This document shows, in pieces, positions 1 to 8,240 of a DNA stretch of 64,000 nucleotides. A model generated the notes under the pieces. That model saw nothing but the letters and a program-made list of their open reading frames with translations. It was not told the DNA's origin and searched no databases. Position numbers and translations under genes: made by a program. This DNA comes from Actinomycetota bacterium (lineage in GTDB: Bacteria > Actinomycetota > Acidimicrobiia > Acidimicrobiales > AC-14): assembly GCA_005888325.1 (NCBI GenBank), contig VAWU01000024.1, positions 87,721-151,720 of the forward strand, read 5' to 3'. How positions within the stretch are numbered: the first letter of the stretch is position 1; every line of letters starts with the position of its first letter.

Positions 1-1
1 G

Positions 2-67
2 CTGCTGCGCAGGGAGCACGACGGTCCGCCACGCGACGTCCCCGAGCTGGAGTCGTCCGCGGTCTGA
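2..67 (+). CDS. C-terminal end of an unidentified protein (partial)
   Basis: An open frame runs from the window edge to a TGA and encodes 21 residues ending in ESSAV. It is polar and charged and shows no recognisable motif. It may be the tail of an upstream gene on the plus strand, but such a short open stretch could also be chance. The gap to the next start (about 95 bases) shows nothing notable. Confidence 0.25.
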   Translation: MLRREHDGPPRDVPELESSAV

Positions 68-161
68 GCAGCTGGTCGGGCGACATCGCTTCAGGCCTGG
101 CCCCGCCTGACCGACACCATCCCAGGAGCACGTGCGCGCCAGGCTCCCGGAGGCGGTGTGC

Positions 162-2177
162 ATGGCCGAACCAGGCGAGGCCGAGTTCCGAGGGCTTCGG
201 GCCGCGGAAGCACAGGCGTGGCTCGCGTCGATCGTCCAGTCCTCACACGATGCGATCGTCGGCAAGAGCCTCGACGGCTTGATCACGAGTTGGAACCCGG
301 GGGCCGAGCAGCTCTACGGCTACACGGCAGAGGAGATGATCGGCCGTTCGCTGGACGTGGTGATACCGTCGGACAGCAGGGCCGAGGAAGCCGCGATGTT
401 GGTGCGGGTGATGCGGGCTGAGGGCGTCGAGGAGTACGAGTCCCGGCGCGTTCACAAGGATGGTCGCCTCATCGACGTCTCGGTCACGTTGTCGGCGGTC
501 GCCGACCCCGACGACGTCGTCGTCGGTGTGGCATCGATCGTGCGAGACATCACCGACCGACACCGGGCCGACGTGAAGCTCCGCGCCATGCTCGACGCGG
601 CACCCGACGCCGTGCTCGGCGTCGGTGCCGACGGGCGAATCGTCTTGGTGAACGCGCAAGTCGAGCGCCTCTTCGGGTATCGCCGCGACGAGCTCATCGG
701 CCGGCCCGTGGAGATCCTCGTGCCCGCCCAGAAGGGCGACGTACATCCGGGTCATTGGGCGCGCTACTTCGCCCAACCCGACCCTCGCCCGATGAGGGCG
801 GGGATGCAGGTCGCGGCGCGTCGTAAGAACGGCACGGAGTTCCCGGCAGAGATCAGCATGAGTGCGCTCGAGACGCAGGAGGGACTGTTGGTGTCCGCCG
901 CCGTCCGCGACGTCTCGGAGCGCATCGAGGCGCAAGCCGAGCGCGAGCGGCTGAAGGCACAAGCGGAGCGTGGGCGCCTCGAGCGCCGGCTGCACCAGTC
1001 ACAGCGGCTGGAGAGCCTCGGCCAGCTGGCGGGGGGAGTGGCGCACGACTTCAACAACCTCCTGGCGGTCATCCTCAACTACGCCGCCTTCATCGCCGAG
1101 GACCTCGCAACGCCGACGAACGGCGACGACGGCGAGCGTCGCGAAGCCGTGCGACGCGACGTCGAGCAGGTGCAACGGGCCGCGGAGCGCGCCGCCCGAC
1201 TGACCCACCAGCTCCTCGCGTTCGCCCGTCGTGAGGTCGTGAGACCCGAGCTTCTCTCCCTGAACGACGTCATTGCCGAGATGGAACAGCTCCTACGGCA
1301 AACGATCGGTGAGCACGTCGAGCTCGTCACCTCGCTCAGCCCTGGCCTGTCGGGAGTCATGGCCGACCCCGGACAGATCGAGCAGGTGCTCGTCAACCTG
1401 GCGGTCAACGCGCGCGACGCCATGCCGTCGGGCGGCAGGCTGGAGATCGAGACCGAGGACCTCTGGATCGACGAGGACTACGCGGCGCGGCGCCCGGGCA
1501 CAGAGGTCGGCCCGTACGTTCGCTTGCGAATGAGCGACACCGGCACGGGCATGGAACCAGAGGTCGCGGCGCACGCCTTCGAGCCCTTCTTCAGCAAGAA
1601 GGCGAAGGGCGAGGGAACCGGCCTCGGGCTCGCGACCGTGTACGGCATCGTCACCCAGGCCGGCGGCGACGCCGAGCTGACGTCCGAGCCGGGAACGGGT
1701 ACCACGTTCATCGCCGTCTTCCCCGTCGCGCACGACAGTGCTCCTCGCGCGGAGGAACCTGCCGACGCGCCGTCCGCGGGCCGGGGAGAGACGGTTCTCA
1801 TCGTCGAGGACGAAGAGGCCATTCGGGAGGTCACGCGGCGAATCCTCACGCGCAACGGCTATACGGTCCTGACCGCCGAGAGCGGCGCCGAGGGGCTCGC
1901 GCTCGCTGCGGAGCACGCCGGCGACATCCATCTGCTACTGACCGACGTCGTCATGCCTCAGATGTTGGGCAAGGAGGTGGCCGAGCGCGTGGTCTCGCTG
2001 CGGCCCGACATCCGGGTGCTCTTCATGTCGGGCTACGCGCGACCGGTGCTCGCCTCGAAAGGCACCCTCGACCCCGGCGTCACGCTGCTCGAGAAGCCGT
2101 TCACGGAGGCAGGTCTGCTGGCGAAGGCCCGCGAGGTCCTCGAGGAGGAGCCGGCTACCGCGGGCAGATCGGGCTGA
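162..2177 (+). CDS. Soluble PAS-PAS hybrid sensor histidine kinase with C-terminal receiver
   Basis: About 671 residues. Two PAS domains (roughly residues 20-130 and 140-255) lead through a charged linker into a HisKA domain whose phospho-acceptor is His295 in the motif GGVAHDFNNLL, typical of PAS hybrid kinases. A HATPase_c domain follows with the N box (VNARDAM), G1 (DTGTGM) and G2 (GEGTGLGLATV). The C-terminal receiver carries Asp595 in LLTDVVMPQML and the KPF lysine. No membrane segment is visible, so it probably senses a cytoplasmic ligand, redox state or light through PAS. The ATG at 162 is preferred over the in-frame GTG at 132 because GGAGG lies 8 bases upstream of it. No separate output regulator is adjacent, so its target is unknown. 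Confidence 0.9.
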   Translation: MAEPGEAEFRGLRAAEAQAWLASIVQSSHDAIVGKSLDGLITSWNPGAEQLYGYTAEEMIGRSLDVVIPSDSRAEEAAMLVRVMRAEGVEEYESRRVHKDGRLIDVSVTLSAVADPDDVVVGVASIVRDITDRHRADVKLRAMLDAAPDAVLGVGADGRIVLVNAQVERLFGYRRDELIGRPVEILVPAQKGDVHPGHWARYFAQPDPRPMRAGMQVAARRKNGTEFPAEISMSALETQEGLLVSAAVRDVSERIEAQAERERLKAQAERGRLERRLHQSQRLESLGQLAGGVAHDFNNLLAVILNYAAFIAEDLATPTNGDDGERREAVRRDVEQVQRAAERAARLTHQLLAFARREVVRPELLSLNDVIAEMEQLLRQTIGEHVELVTSLSPGLSGVMADPGQIEQVLVNLAVNARDAMPSGGRLEIETEDLWIDEDYAARRPGTEVGPYVRLRMSDTGTGMEPEVAAHAFEPFFSKKAKGEGTGLGLATVYGIVTQAGGDAELTSEPGTGTTFIAVFPVAHDSAPRAEEPADAPSAGRGETVLIVEDEEAIREVTRRILTRNGYTVLTAESGAEGLALAAEHAGDIHLLLTDVVMPQMLGKEVAERVVSLRPDIRVLFMSGYARPVLASKGTLDPGVTLLEKPFTEAGLLAKAREVLEEEPATAGRSG

Positions 2178-2198
2178 CGATGGTCGGGGCGCTGTCTC

Positions 2199-2888
2199 TT
2201 ACGCGCACGGCTGCCGCAGTAACGTCACGACCTCGTCGGGTGCGGCGACGACCCAACCCAGTCCCGGTTCGTCTGTTCGCCCGTTCACGACAAGGACCGG
2301 TCGAGTGAACCCGCCGGCGAGTGGAGCGGCGAAGACCATGCGAGTCGCCAACCTGAGGTAGTCGTCCGACTGTTCGGGGATGAGACGTTCGGGGCTCCCA
2401 CTGCCGATCAAGACACGAACCCGGACCGAGGGTGTGTCCACCAGCGGCTGGTAGAGCTGAAGCTCCCCGGGTTCCGAGATCACCCACCTGTACGTGATGG
2501 ATGACGCGAGCGCCCAGACGTCGGCATCGAGCACCCGCGCTCCCCCTTCGCAGTGGAGCTCGAACGCCGCTCGCGCGAATCGCCACGGTAGCGAAGCCGC
2601 CCGAGAGCCGCTCACCGAAGACACGTCGAGCGCGACGAACGCTCGCGTTCTCGAGGGCCCGACGGCATTGCCGACGCGGCTCGGCGCCCGCGCACCCCTC
2701 ATCGGAATGGCGCCGGTTTCGACGCCGGCGATCACCAGCGACATCCCGAGCCCCACCACGAGGCCGGCTCGCGACGCGCGAGCCAATGCGCTCCGGTCGC
2801 GATGAGAGCGGCGACGCGGCGCGTGCGTGGCGCCTGGTTCTCCGACCGGCAGGACCTCCAGCAGCTCCGACTCGCGTCCGGCTCTCAC
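2199..2888 (-). CDS. Hypothetical single-pass membrane protein
   Basis: About 229 residues, not recognised as any family. A basic N-terminal region of about 40 residues precedes one hydrophobic segment (about residues 41-60). The remaining 165 residues would then be extracytoplasmic and mix beta-like stretches, with Cys in the ELHCEGG segment. The GTG start is supported by GGGAGG about 6 bases upstream. It lies downstream of the secreted lipase on the same strand (62 bases apart) and could share its transcript. The opposite strand is also open here, but codon use and the ribosome binding site favour this strand. Confidence 0.6.
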   Translation of the reverse strand: MRAGRESELLEVLPVGEPGATHAPRRRSHRDRSALARASRAGLVVGLGMSLVIAGVETGAIPMRGARAPSRVGNAVGPSRTRAFVALDVSSVSGSRAASLPWRFARAAFELHCEGGARVLDADVWALASSITYRWVISEPGELQLYQPLVDTPSVRVRVLIGSGSPERLIPEQSDDYLRLATRMVFAAPLAGGFTRPVLVVNGRTDEPGLGWVVAAPDEVVTLLRQPCA

Positions 2889-2950
2889 GGGGCACCTCCC
2901 GGGTCAGTAGACGATCGGGATCGCCAAGAGGTTCGCAGGAGATCGAAGCT

Positions 2951-4357
2951 TCAGTCGTCGTGATCGTCGGAGTGACGGCGAGAGTCGTCGTGACCGGAGT
3001 GATGGGACGAGTCGTCGTCATCGTCGGGATGACGGGTGGATTGCACGAAGTCCCGGAGCTGGATCGATGTGAAGTTCGTGGACGAGGCCCAGTTCGGGAC
3101 GTTCAGGTTCTCGACCGTGCCGCCGCCGCCCCGAGGGGTGGCCGCGATCTGGATGGTGCGATCGGGCGGGTCGGAGGCCGGCAGCGAGACGTCCGCACCC
3201 GAGATGAAGGGCAGAGCTGCGAACACCGGTATCGGTGCGCTCAGGTCGGTGACTCCGTCGAGCTTGTGATCGAAGGCGAACAGGGCGTTGAGCCGCTTGG
3301 CGCGCGGGGCGATCGCCGGGGTGAGGACATTCTGGCCGTTGATGGTGAGCGCGTCGTTCTGCGCTCCCTGGTCGCCCCACAGCTCCTTGTACCGAATGAA
3401 GATCAGAGCGGACGTCGTGGCGCTCTTCTCCCTGAGCGCATCCAGCCCGGTGCCCGGCTCTTGGGTGAGGAGGCGGATGAGGTTGTCGCTGCGTACGAAC
3501 GGCTCGAAGTAGAAGTGATGGGTCGAGCCGGGGAACAGGATGGCGAGCTCGTAGTGCTCGTCGCTGCTTCCGCGGAACGGTCCCCACGCGCCGTCCGCAC
3601 CGATCCGGAATGTGGCCTCGGGCCTGTCGTGCTCGCGGAGCCCGGTGCGGGGTGCGACCTCCCAGATCTGCAGTGTCGTGCCCGCAGCCCCCGCGTTGGT
3701 CGGGAACAGGTCGGCTCGCCCCGACAGCACCACGTGGCGCTGGGCGACGATGTTCGTAGTCCCGGGGGCGTGGCCGGTGAAGAACCGGTACATCGCACCG
3801 AACGTCTCGGCCGAGGTGGCCACCTGCACATGGCTGTGGTCGGGCTGGTACACGTTGGTGGCACCGACGATCTGCAGGGCGGAGTGCCCCTCGCCCCAGA
3901 CAGCCAATGTGGGTACGCCCCCCGGGGGCGACGAGGCCGGCGCGCCGTCGAGGTTCACGTAGTGGGCGACCCTTGCCGCCCGAGCGAGCGAGCTCGTCAG
4001 GTAGCCCTGCGAGATCGCGGTGCCGAGCGAATGCCCGACGAGCTCGACCTTGTCCGCCCCGCTCCGGGTGAGCATCCGGGTGACGAGCCCGTCGAGCTCG
4101 TCCCAGACCTTCGACATCGTGGTCGTGGCGAAGCTGGAGTCGTACTCTTCGACGCCGATTCGGTCGGCCGGGTAGCCGTTGCTCGTGAAGCGCATGGCCT
4201 GGGTCTCGAACTGGGCACCCGAGCCGACGAACCCGTGCACGAAGATCACCGGCCTCCGCGGCGACCGGGACTCATGGGCCGCGGCCGCCGGCGCGCCTGC
4301 GATGGTTGCAGGCAACAGCGTGACGATTGCGAAGATCGCGCCCAAGAGCTTGCGCAT
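2951..4357 (-). CDS. Secreted alpha/beta-hydrolase (lipase/esterase-like) with Asp/His-rich tail
   Basis: About 468 residues. The ATG at 4357 opens a classic signal peptide (MRKLL, hydrophobic core, AxA-like cleavage near residue 27), so the protein is exported. The lipase core starts with PVIFVHGFVGSG (oxyanion-hole HG) and has the nucleophile elbow GHSLG with Ser110. Middle and C-terminal regions are longer than a simple lipase and probably form an extra beta domain. The last 30 residues are almost only Asp, His, Ser and Arg, which looks like a metal-binding or disordered tail. Substrate cannot be told from sequence. A plus-strand open frame across this gene is a GC-driven shadow. Confidence 0.8.
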   Translation of the reverse strand: MRKLLGAIFAIVTLLPATIAGAPAAAAHESRSPRRPVIFVHGFVGSGAQFETQAMRFTSNGYPADRIGVEEYDSSFATTTMSKVWDELDGLVTRMLTRSGADKVELVGHSLGTAISQGYLTSSLARAARVAHYVNLDGAPASSPPGGVPTLAVWGEGHSALQIVGATNVYQPDHSHVQVATSAETFGAMYRFFTGHAPGTTNIVAQRHVVLSGRADLFPTNAGAAGTTLQIWEVAPRTGLREHDRPEATFRIGADGAWGPFRGSSDEHYELAILFPGSTHHFYFEPFVRSDNLIRLLTQEPGTGLDALREKSATTSALIFIRYKELWGDQGAQNDALTINGQNVLTPAIAPRAKRLNALFAFDHKLDGVTDLSAPIPVFAALPFISGADVSLPASDPPDRTIQIAATPRGGGGTVENLNVPNWASSTNFTSIQLRDFVQSTRHPDDDDDSSHHSGHDDSRRHSDDHDD

Positions 4358-4527
4358 TATGGTCCTGTCCCCCCTGTTGTCGACTTCTCCGAGGCTGCGG
4401 TGATGCTCCCGCCAGCGATGCTCGTATATCAAGAGCCTTGATGACCGACTCTGGTCGCGACGACCGTTCCTGTCAAGGCTCGCGAGCTTCGACAAGAGCC
4501 CACTCGCTGTCCGGTCGGGGAAGTACC

Positions 4528-5829
4528 GTGGCTCGCGTGGTCGAGACACCTCAGACCCGTTATGCGAAGAGCGGCGACGTTCACATCGCGTTCCAAGTGT
4601 GGGGGGACGGGCCATCGGACCTGGTCTTCTTCCCCGGGTTCGTATCGCACCTCGACCGGCTCGGTTCGTTCGCGCGCGTGATCGCCTTCGACAAGCGGGG
4701 CACCGGGCTCTCCGACCGGGTCGACATCACCGCGCTCGAGCGCCGGATGGACGACGTGCGCGCGGTGATGGACTCGGCCGGATCCGAACGTGCGACCTTG
4801 TTGGGGGTCTCGGAAGGCGGCGCGCTCGCCACCGTGTTCGCGGCCACCTTTCCCGAGCACACATCCGCGCTCGTGCTCTACGGCTCCTTCGCCCGTCTCC
4901 TGGAGGACGACGACTATCCGTTCGGTCTCTCGGAGCAGCGGCTCAACTCGTTCGCGGACCACCTCGAGGCGCACTGGGGAACGGGTGTGTCCCTCGGCGC
5001 GTGGGCGCCCAGCGCCCGCGACGATGTCCGCCTCCGACACTGGTGGGCCGAGTTCCAGCGGCTGGCCGCCAGCCCGGGCGCGGCGGTGGCTTTCATTCGC
5101 ACCTTCGGTGGGGTCGACGCGCGCGACGTGTTGTCCGCGATCAGTGTGCCCACGCTCGTCATACACCGCACCGGCGACCGGATGGTCACCATCCCACACG
5201 CCCGGTATCTGGCCGAGCACATCCCGGGCGCGCGGTTGGTCGAGCTACCCGGCGAGGACCACCTCTACTTCGTGGGTGACCAGGACGCCATCCTCGACGC
5301 AATCGAGGAGTTCGTCACCGGGAGCCGCGCCACCATCAAGCCCGATCGCGCGCTGGCGACGGTGCTGTTCACCGACATCGTGGCCTCGACGGCGCGCGCG
5401 GCCGACCTCGGCGACCGCAAGTGGCGCGATCTCCTCGAGGCCTGGCAAGCGAGGGTGCGCAGGTTGCTCGAGCGCTATCGCGGCCGTGAGGTCAACACGA
5501 CGGGTGACGGCTTCCTCGCCACATTCGACGGCCCCGAGCGCGCCATCCACTGCGCGACGGCGATCACACGCGAGTCACCACCGATCGGGATCGACGTGCG
5601 CGCCGGTCTGCACACCGGTCTCTGCGAGATCATGGATGAGGATGTCGGTGGCATCGCCGTGCACCTCGCAGCTCGCATCGTGGCCGAGGCAGAGCCCGGC
5701 GAAGTTCTCGTCTCCAGCACCGTCAAGGACCTCGTGGCCGGATCGGGCATCGCATTCGTGGACCGCGGGCTCCACGCGCTCAAAGGTGTGCCCGACGAGT
5801 GGCGGTTGTACGGGTTGACCACCGCCTGA
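4528..5829 (+). CDS. Alpha/beta-hydrolase fused to class III adenylyl/guanylyl cyclase
   Basis: About 433 residues. Residues 1-270 are an alpha/beta-hydrolase fold with the FDKRGTGLSDR signature and a nucleophile elbow GVSEGG near residue 95. Residues about 275-433 are a class III nucleotide cyclase catalytic domain with the metal-binding FTDIV motif (about 281-285) and NTTGDGFLATF with Gly326-Asp327-Gly328. This architecture is common in Actinobacteria; the hydrolase part is usually taken as sensory. Between PGFVSHLD and the LGSFARVI strand the protein appears about 15 residues shorter than I expect for the family. GTG 4528 is chosen because GGGGAA sits just upstream; an ATG at 4441 would add an unconserved, low-complexity extension. 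Confidence 0.85.
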   Translation: MARVVETPQTRYAKSGDVHIAFQVWGDGPSDLVFFPGFVSHLDRLGSFARVIAFDKRGTGLSDRVDITALERRMDDVRAVMDSAGSERATLLGVSEGGALATVFAATFPEHTSALVLYGSFARLLEDDDYPFGLSEQRLNSFADHLEAHWGTGVSLGAWAPSARDDVRLRHWWAEFQRLAASPGAAVAFIRTFGGVDARDVLSAISVPTLVIHRTGDRMVTIPHARYLAEHIPGARLVELPGEDHLYFVGDQDAILDAIEEFVTGSRATIKPDRALATVLFTDIVASTARAADLGDRKWRDLLEAWQARVRRLLERYRGREVNTTGDGFLATFDGPERAIHCATAITRESPPIGIDVRAGLHTGLCEIMDEDVGGIAVHLAARIVAEAEPGEVLVSSTVKDLVAGSGIAFVDRGLHALKGVPDEWRLYGLTTA

Positions 5830-5861
5830 CTGCTTCTACGCGCGCGGGGTCGGCACTTCGT

Positions 5862-6413
5862 TCACTCCGCCACATCGCCCTCTAAGAACAACTCCGAGAA
5901 AGGCTCCGGGTCGCCGACGCTGGTCGCGGAGGTGCCACGCCGAACGAACTCACGCCGACTGGGCCAGCGGGTGACGAACTGATCGTTGGTGGACGAGTCC
6001 CAGCGGATGAAGGTCACGTCGTGCACGTCGATGCGGAACAGGTGGAAACGACCGGGTTGCGGCTCCCACCCGGCTGCGGCGTGGATGGCTCGGGCGTAAC
6101 CCTGCTGCACGGCCGGATCGAGCTCAGCGATGGCGTGACCTCGGACCTTGTATTCGCCCTCAGTGCCCTCCCTGCTCGTCACGATGCTGTGAACGAGGAT
6201 CCTCGCGTCGCGCTGCAAGTCCGCAGCCTTGCGAGACCCCCAACCCATCGACAACCACAGATTCCCGTCCCAGAACAACGGCTCGACAGGACTCAGCCGC
6301 GGCGACCCGTCTCTCCGGATCGTGCCGACGAGGACGACGCCGGGGTCGCCGAGGCGGTGTCTGCCGAGCTCCGCGAGGGTCGTCTGCTCCAGTTCGAACT
6401 CACCCCAGCGCAT
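5862..6413 (-). CDS. Pyridoxamine 5'-phosphate oxidase-like split-barrel flavin/F420 enzyme
   Basis: About 183 residues with the PNPOx-like split beta-barrel pattern: an opening strand VGTIRRDGSPRLSPVEPLFW, then the LWLSMGWGSRKAADLQRD region that usually contacts the flavin or F420 phosphate, then strands around GEYKVRGHAIAELD. Such proteins bind FMN, F420 or heme and reduce or sequester varied substrates; the specific reaction is not predictable. It is monocistronic or forms a short unit with the MOSC gene upstream on the same strand (33 bases apart). The ATG start fits the family's N-terminus. Confidence 0.75.
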   Translation of the reverse strand: MRWGEFELEQTTLAELGRHRLGDPGVVLVGTIRRDGSPRLSPVEPLFWDGNLWLSMGWGSRKAADLQRDARILVHSIVTSREGTEGEYKVRGHAIAELDPAVQQGYARAIHAAAGWEPQPGRFHLFRIDVHDVTFIRWDSSTNDQFVTRWPSRREFVRRGTSATSVGDPEPFSELFLEGDVAE

Positions 6414-6446
6414 GCGAACCTCCTCATGAAAGAGATGGCCGCGTCT

Positions 6447-7331
6447 TCACATCAGCGTGACCGCGTCGCCCTCTCGGATCGTGCCTGCGGCTTCCACGGT
6501 GGCGTAGACGCCGGCACAGGGGTACATCCCTCCGGCGACGTCGATGCGGTTCTGCCGGACGAGCGTGCGGAGAACCTCGGTGTCCTTCGGAAGCTCGTCC
6601 TGGGCCAACGTCGTCATCACGCAGCGCGGATCGGGGATGGCGACACCGATGCGCGCCTCGCCACCGATCTGGAGCCCGCGGCCGGTCCATCCGTTCTCGA
6701 GAAACCCGCCTTCCTGCGTACCGACGATGAGGTTCATCCGAAAACGACGCTCGTCGAACCGACTTTCGGGCCGGAGCTCGTTCAGCCGGTCGAGGGTAGA
6801 CGTCGTCATGACAGATACAGGGAAGAGATCGAAGAACGCACCGACGGGCACCGCCGAAGGGAGACCGGCTGCGGCGAAGAACGCCGAGCCCAGCTTCGAC
6901 TCGGTCACGGTGTCGCGGTGTCCCTCGGGGTCCAGGTCCTCGACATCCGGGTGGTACTGGTCGATGGTGAAGTCCTCAGGCGCGGCGCGCTCCAGCTTCA
7001 CGGGGCGTCCGAAGAAGCCGGAAAGGGTGGCGTCGAGATCGGGAGTATCGCTCCCGATCGAGGTGCCGTCCGGGAGCGTGATCAGTACCGGCGGTTGCTC
7101 GTCGCCCGCCTCCGGGGCCTCGAGGAACGCGGCCCGGCACCCGAGCAGGTGCGGTCCGAGCCGTGGACTCTTGCCGCTCATCACCTTGCCGGTCGCGGTG
7201 TCGACGAGCGCGTAGGCGCGGTCACCGACGAAACCCCTTTCCGTCAGGTCAGATGCCCCGACCTTCTCACCTCGCATCGACTTGACGGGATATCTCCACA
7301 GCGACTTGACGGCACCGACAACCTCACTCAT
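6447..7331 (-). CDS. MOSC domain protein (molybdenum-cofactor sulfurase C-terminal-like)
   Basis: About 294 residues. The N-terminus (VKSLWRYPVKSMRGE) is the MOSC N-terminal beta-barrel, and the MOSC domain follows, ending in the conserved region PDPRCVMTT with its cysteine and the downstream GVYATVEAAGTIREGD. MOSC proteins carry or transfer sulfur or bind molybdenum cofactor, often in N-hydroxylated compound reduction, and may pair with a separate reductase; none is encoded next door. The ATG at 7331 is chosen over a longer upstream extension because the homologous core begins right there and a GAGGGGA box precedes it. Confidence 0.8.
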   Translation of the reverse strand: MSEVVGAVKSLWRYPVKSMRGEKVGASDLTERGFVGDRAYALVDTATGKVMSGKSPRLGPHLLGCRAAFLEAPEAGDEQPPVLITLPDGTSIGSDTPDLDATLSGFFGRPVKLERAAPEDFTIDQYHPDVEDLDPEGHRDTVTESKLGSAFFAAAGLPSAVPVGAFFDLFPVSVMTTSTLDRLNELRPESRFDERRFRMNLIVGTQEGGFLENGWTGRGLQIGGEARIGVAIPDPRCVMTTLAQDELPKDTEVLRTLVRQNRIDVAGGMYPCAGVYATVEAAGTIREGDAVTLM

Positions 7332-7444
7332 CGCAGGTCCCCTCGGTTCGAAACGACGTCCCATCCTTGCCCTGCGACCCGTGTCGGGCAAGGGTGTCGG
7401 ACCCCCGTTGCGGGCCGGGTCTGCACGGTGTCCTCTAGCGTCGG

Positions 7445-8215
7445 GTGATCGCCACCGTTCTGATCCCCGTGCCCGACCGGGACTTCGACGTCACGGAGGT
7501 GGCGGTGCCGTGGCGGCTGCTGACGCGCGCCGGCCATTGCGTACGGTTCGCCACCGAGCGCGGCGGCACCGCACCGGCGGCCGACCCGCGGCTGCTCGAC
7601 GGCGTGATCTTCGGGCAGCTCGGCGCGGCCGCCGAACCAAAGGCCTTCTACGCGGAGATGCAGCGCAGCGAGGAGTTCCGCGCGCCGCTTGCGTGGGCGG
7701 ACATCGAACCCGACGAGCTCGATGGTTTGATCCTGCCGGGAGGACATGCGCCCGGCATGCGCCAGTACCTGGGAAACGAGTTGCTCCGCGGCAAGGTCGC
7801 CGAGTACTGGGCGCTCGGCCGACCGACCGGCGCCATCTGTCACGGCGTGCTGGTCCTCGCCCGCACGTGCGACCCGACGACAGGGCGCAGCCTCCTGTAC
7901 GGGCGCCGGACCACCTGTCTGCCCAAGTACATGGAGCGGTCCGCGTACCTCGCCACCGCATGGCGACTCGGGCGCTACTACCGCACCTATCCCGCGTACG
8001 TCGAGGACGAGGTCCGAGGCGCGCTGCGAGACCCCGGCGACTTCGTGCGAGGCCCACGTGTGCTGTCCAGGCGCGGCACCGAAATCGACGACGGCCCTTC
8101 GTTCTTCGTCCGAGACGACAATTACGTCTCGGCGCGATGGCCGGGCGATGCCTACCTGTTCGCGAAACGATTCGCCGACCTGACTCAGAGGCTGACCTCC
8201 TCCGGCCGGCACTAA
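7445..8215 (+). CDS. DJ-1/PfpI family class I glutamine amidotransferase-like protein
   Basis: About 256 residues. It begins with the family strand [22 protein letters not shown] and carries the nucleophile elbow [11 protein letters not shown] with Cys132, preceded by the [18 protein letters not shown] segment that supplies the conserved glycine loop. Members act as chaperone-like glyoxalases/deglycases, proteases or sensors; this one is longer than DJ-1, with an insertion after the nucleophile (about residues 145-200). It starts with GTG and sits alone between the MOSC gene (divergent) and the hybrid kinase. A TAGCGT hexamer lies only 3 bases before the start, so the promoter is uncertain. 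Confidence 0.8.
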   Translation: MIATVLIPVPDRDFDVTEVAVPWRLLTRAGHCVRFATERGGTAPAADPRLLDGVIFGQLGAAAEPKAFYAEMQRSEEFRAPLAWADIEPDELDGLILPGGHAPGMRQYLGNELLRGKVAEYWALGRPTGAICHGVLVLARTCDPTTGRSLLYGRRTTCLPKYMERSAYLATAWRLGRYYRTYPAYVEDEVRGALRDPGDFVRGPRVLSRRGTEIDDGPSFFVRDDNYVSARWPGDAYLFAKRFADLTQRLTSSGRH

Positions 8216-8240
8216 AGGTGGATCCGCGGGACTCCGACAC

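Noticed and set aside
2501..4441. Long plus-strand open frame (about 646 codons) opposite the lipase gene
   Set aside because: It is an antisense shadow in GC-rich DNA; the minus strand has a signal peptide, GHSLG elbow and ribosome binding site, the plus frame has no domain.
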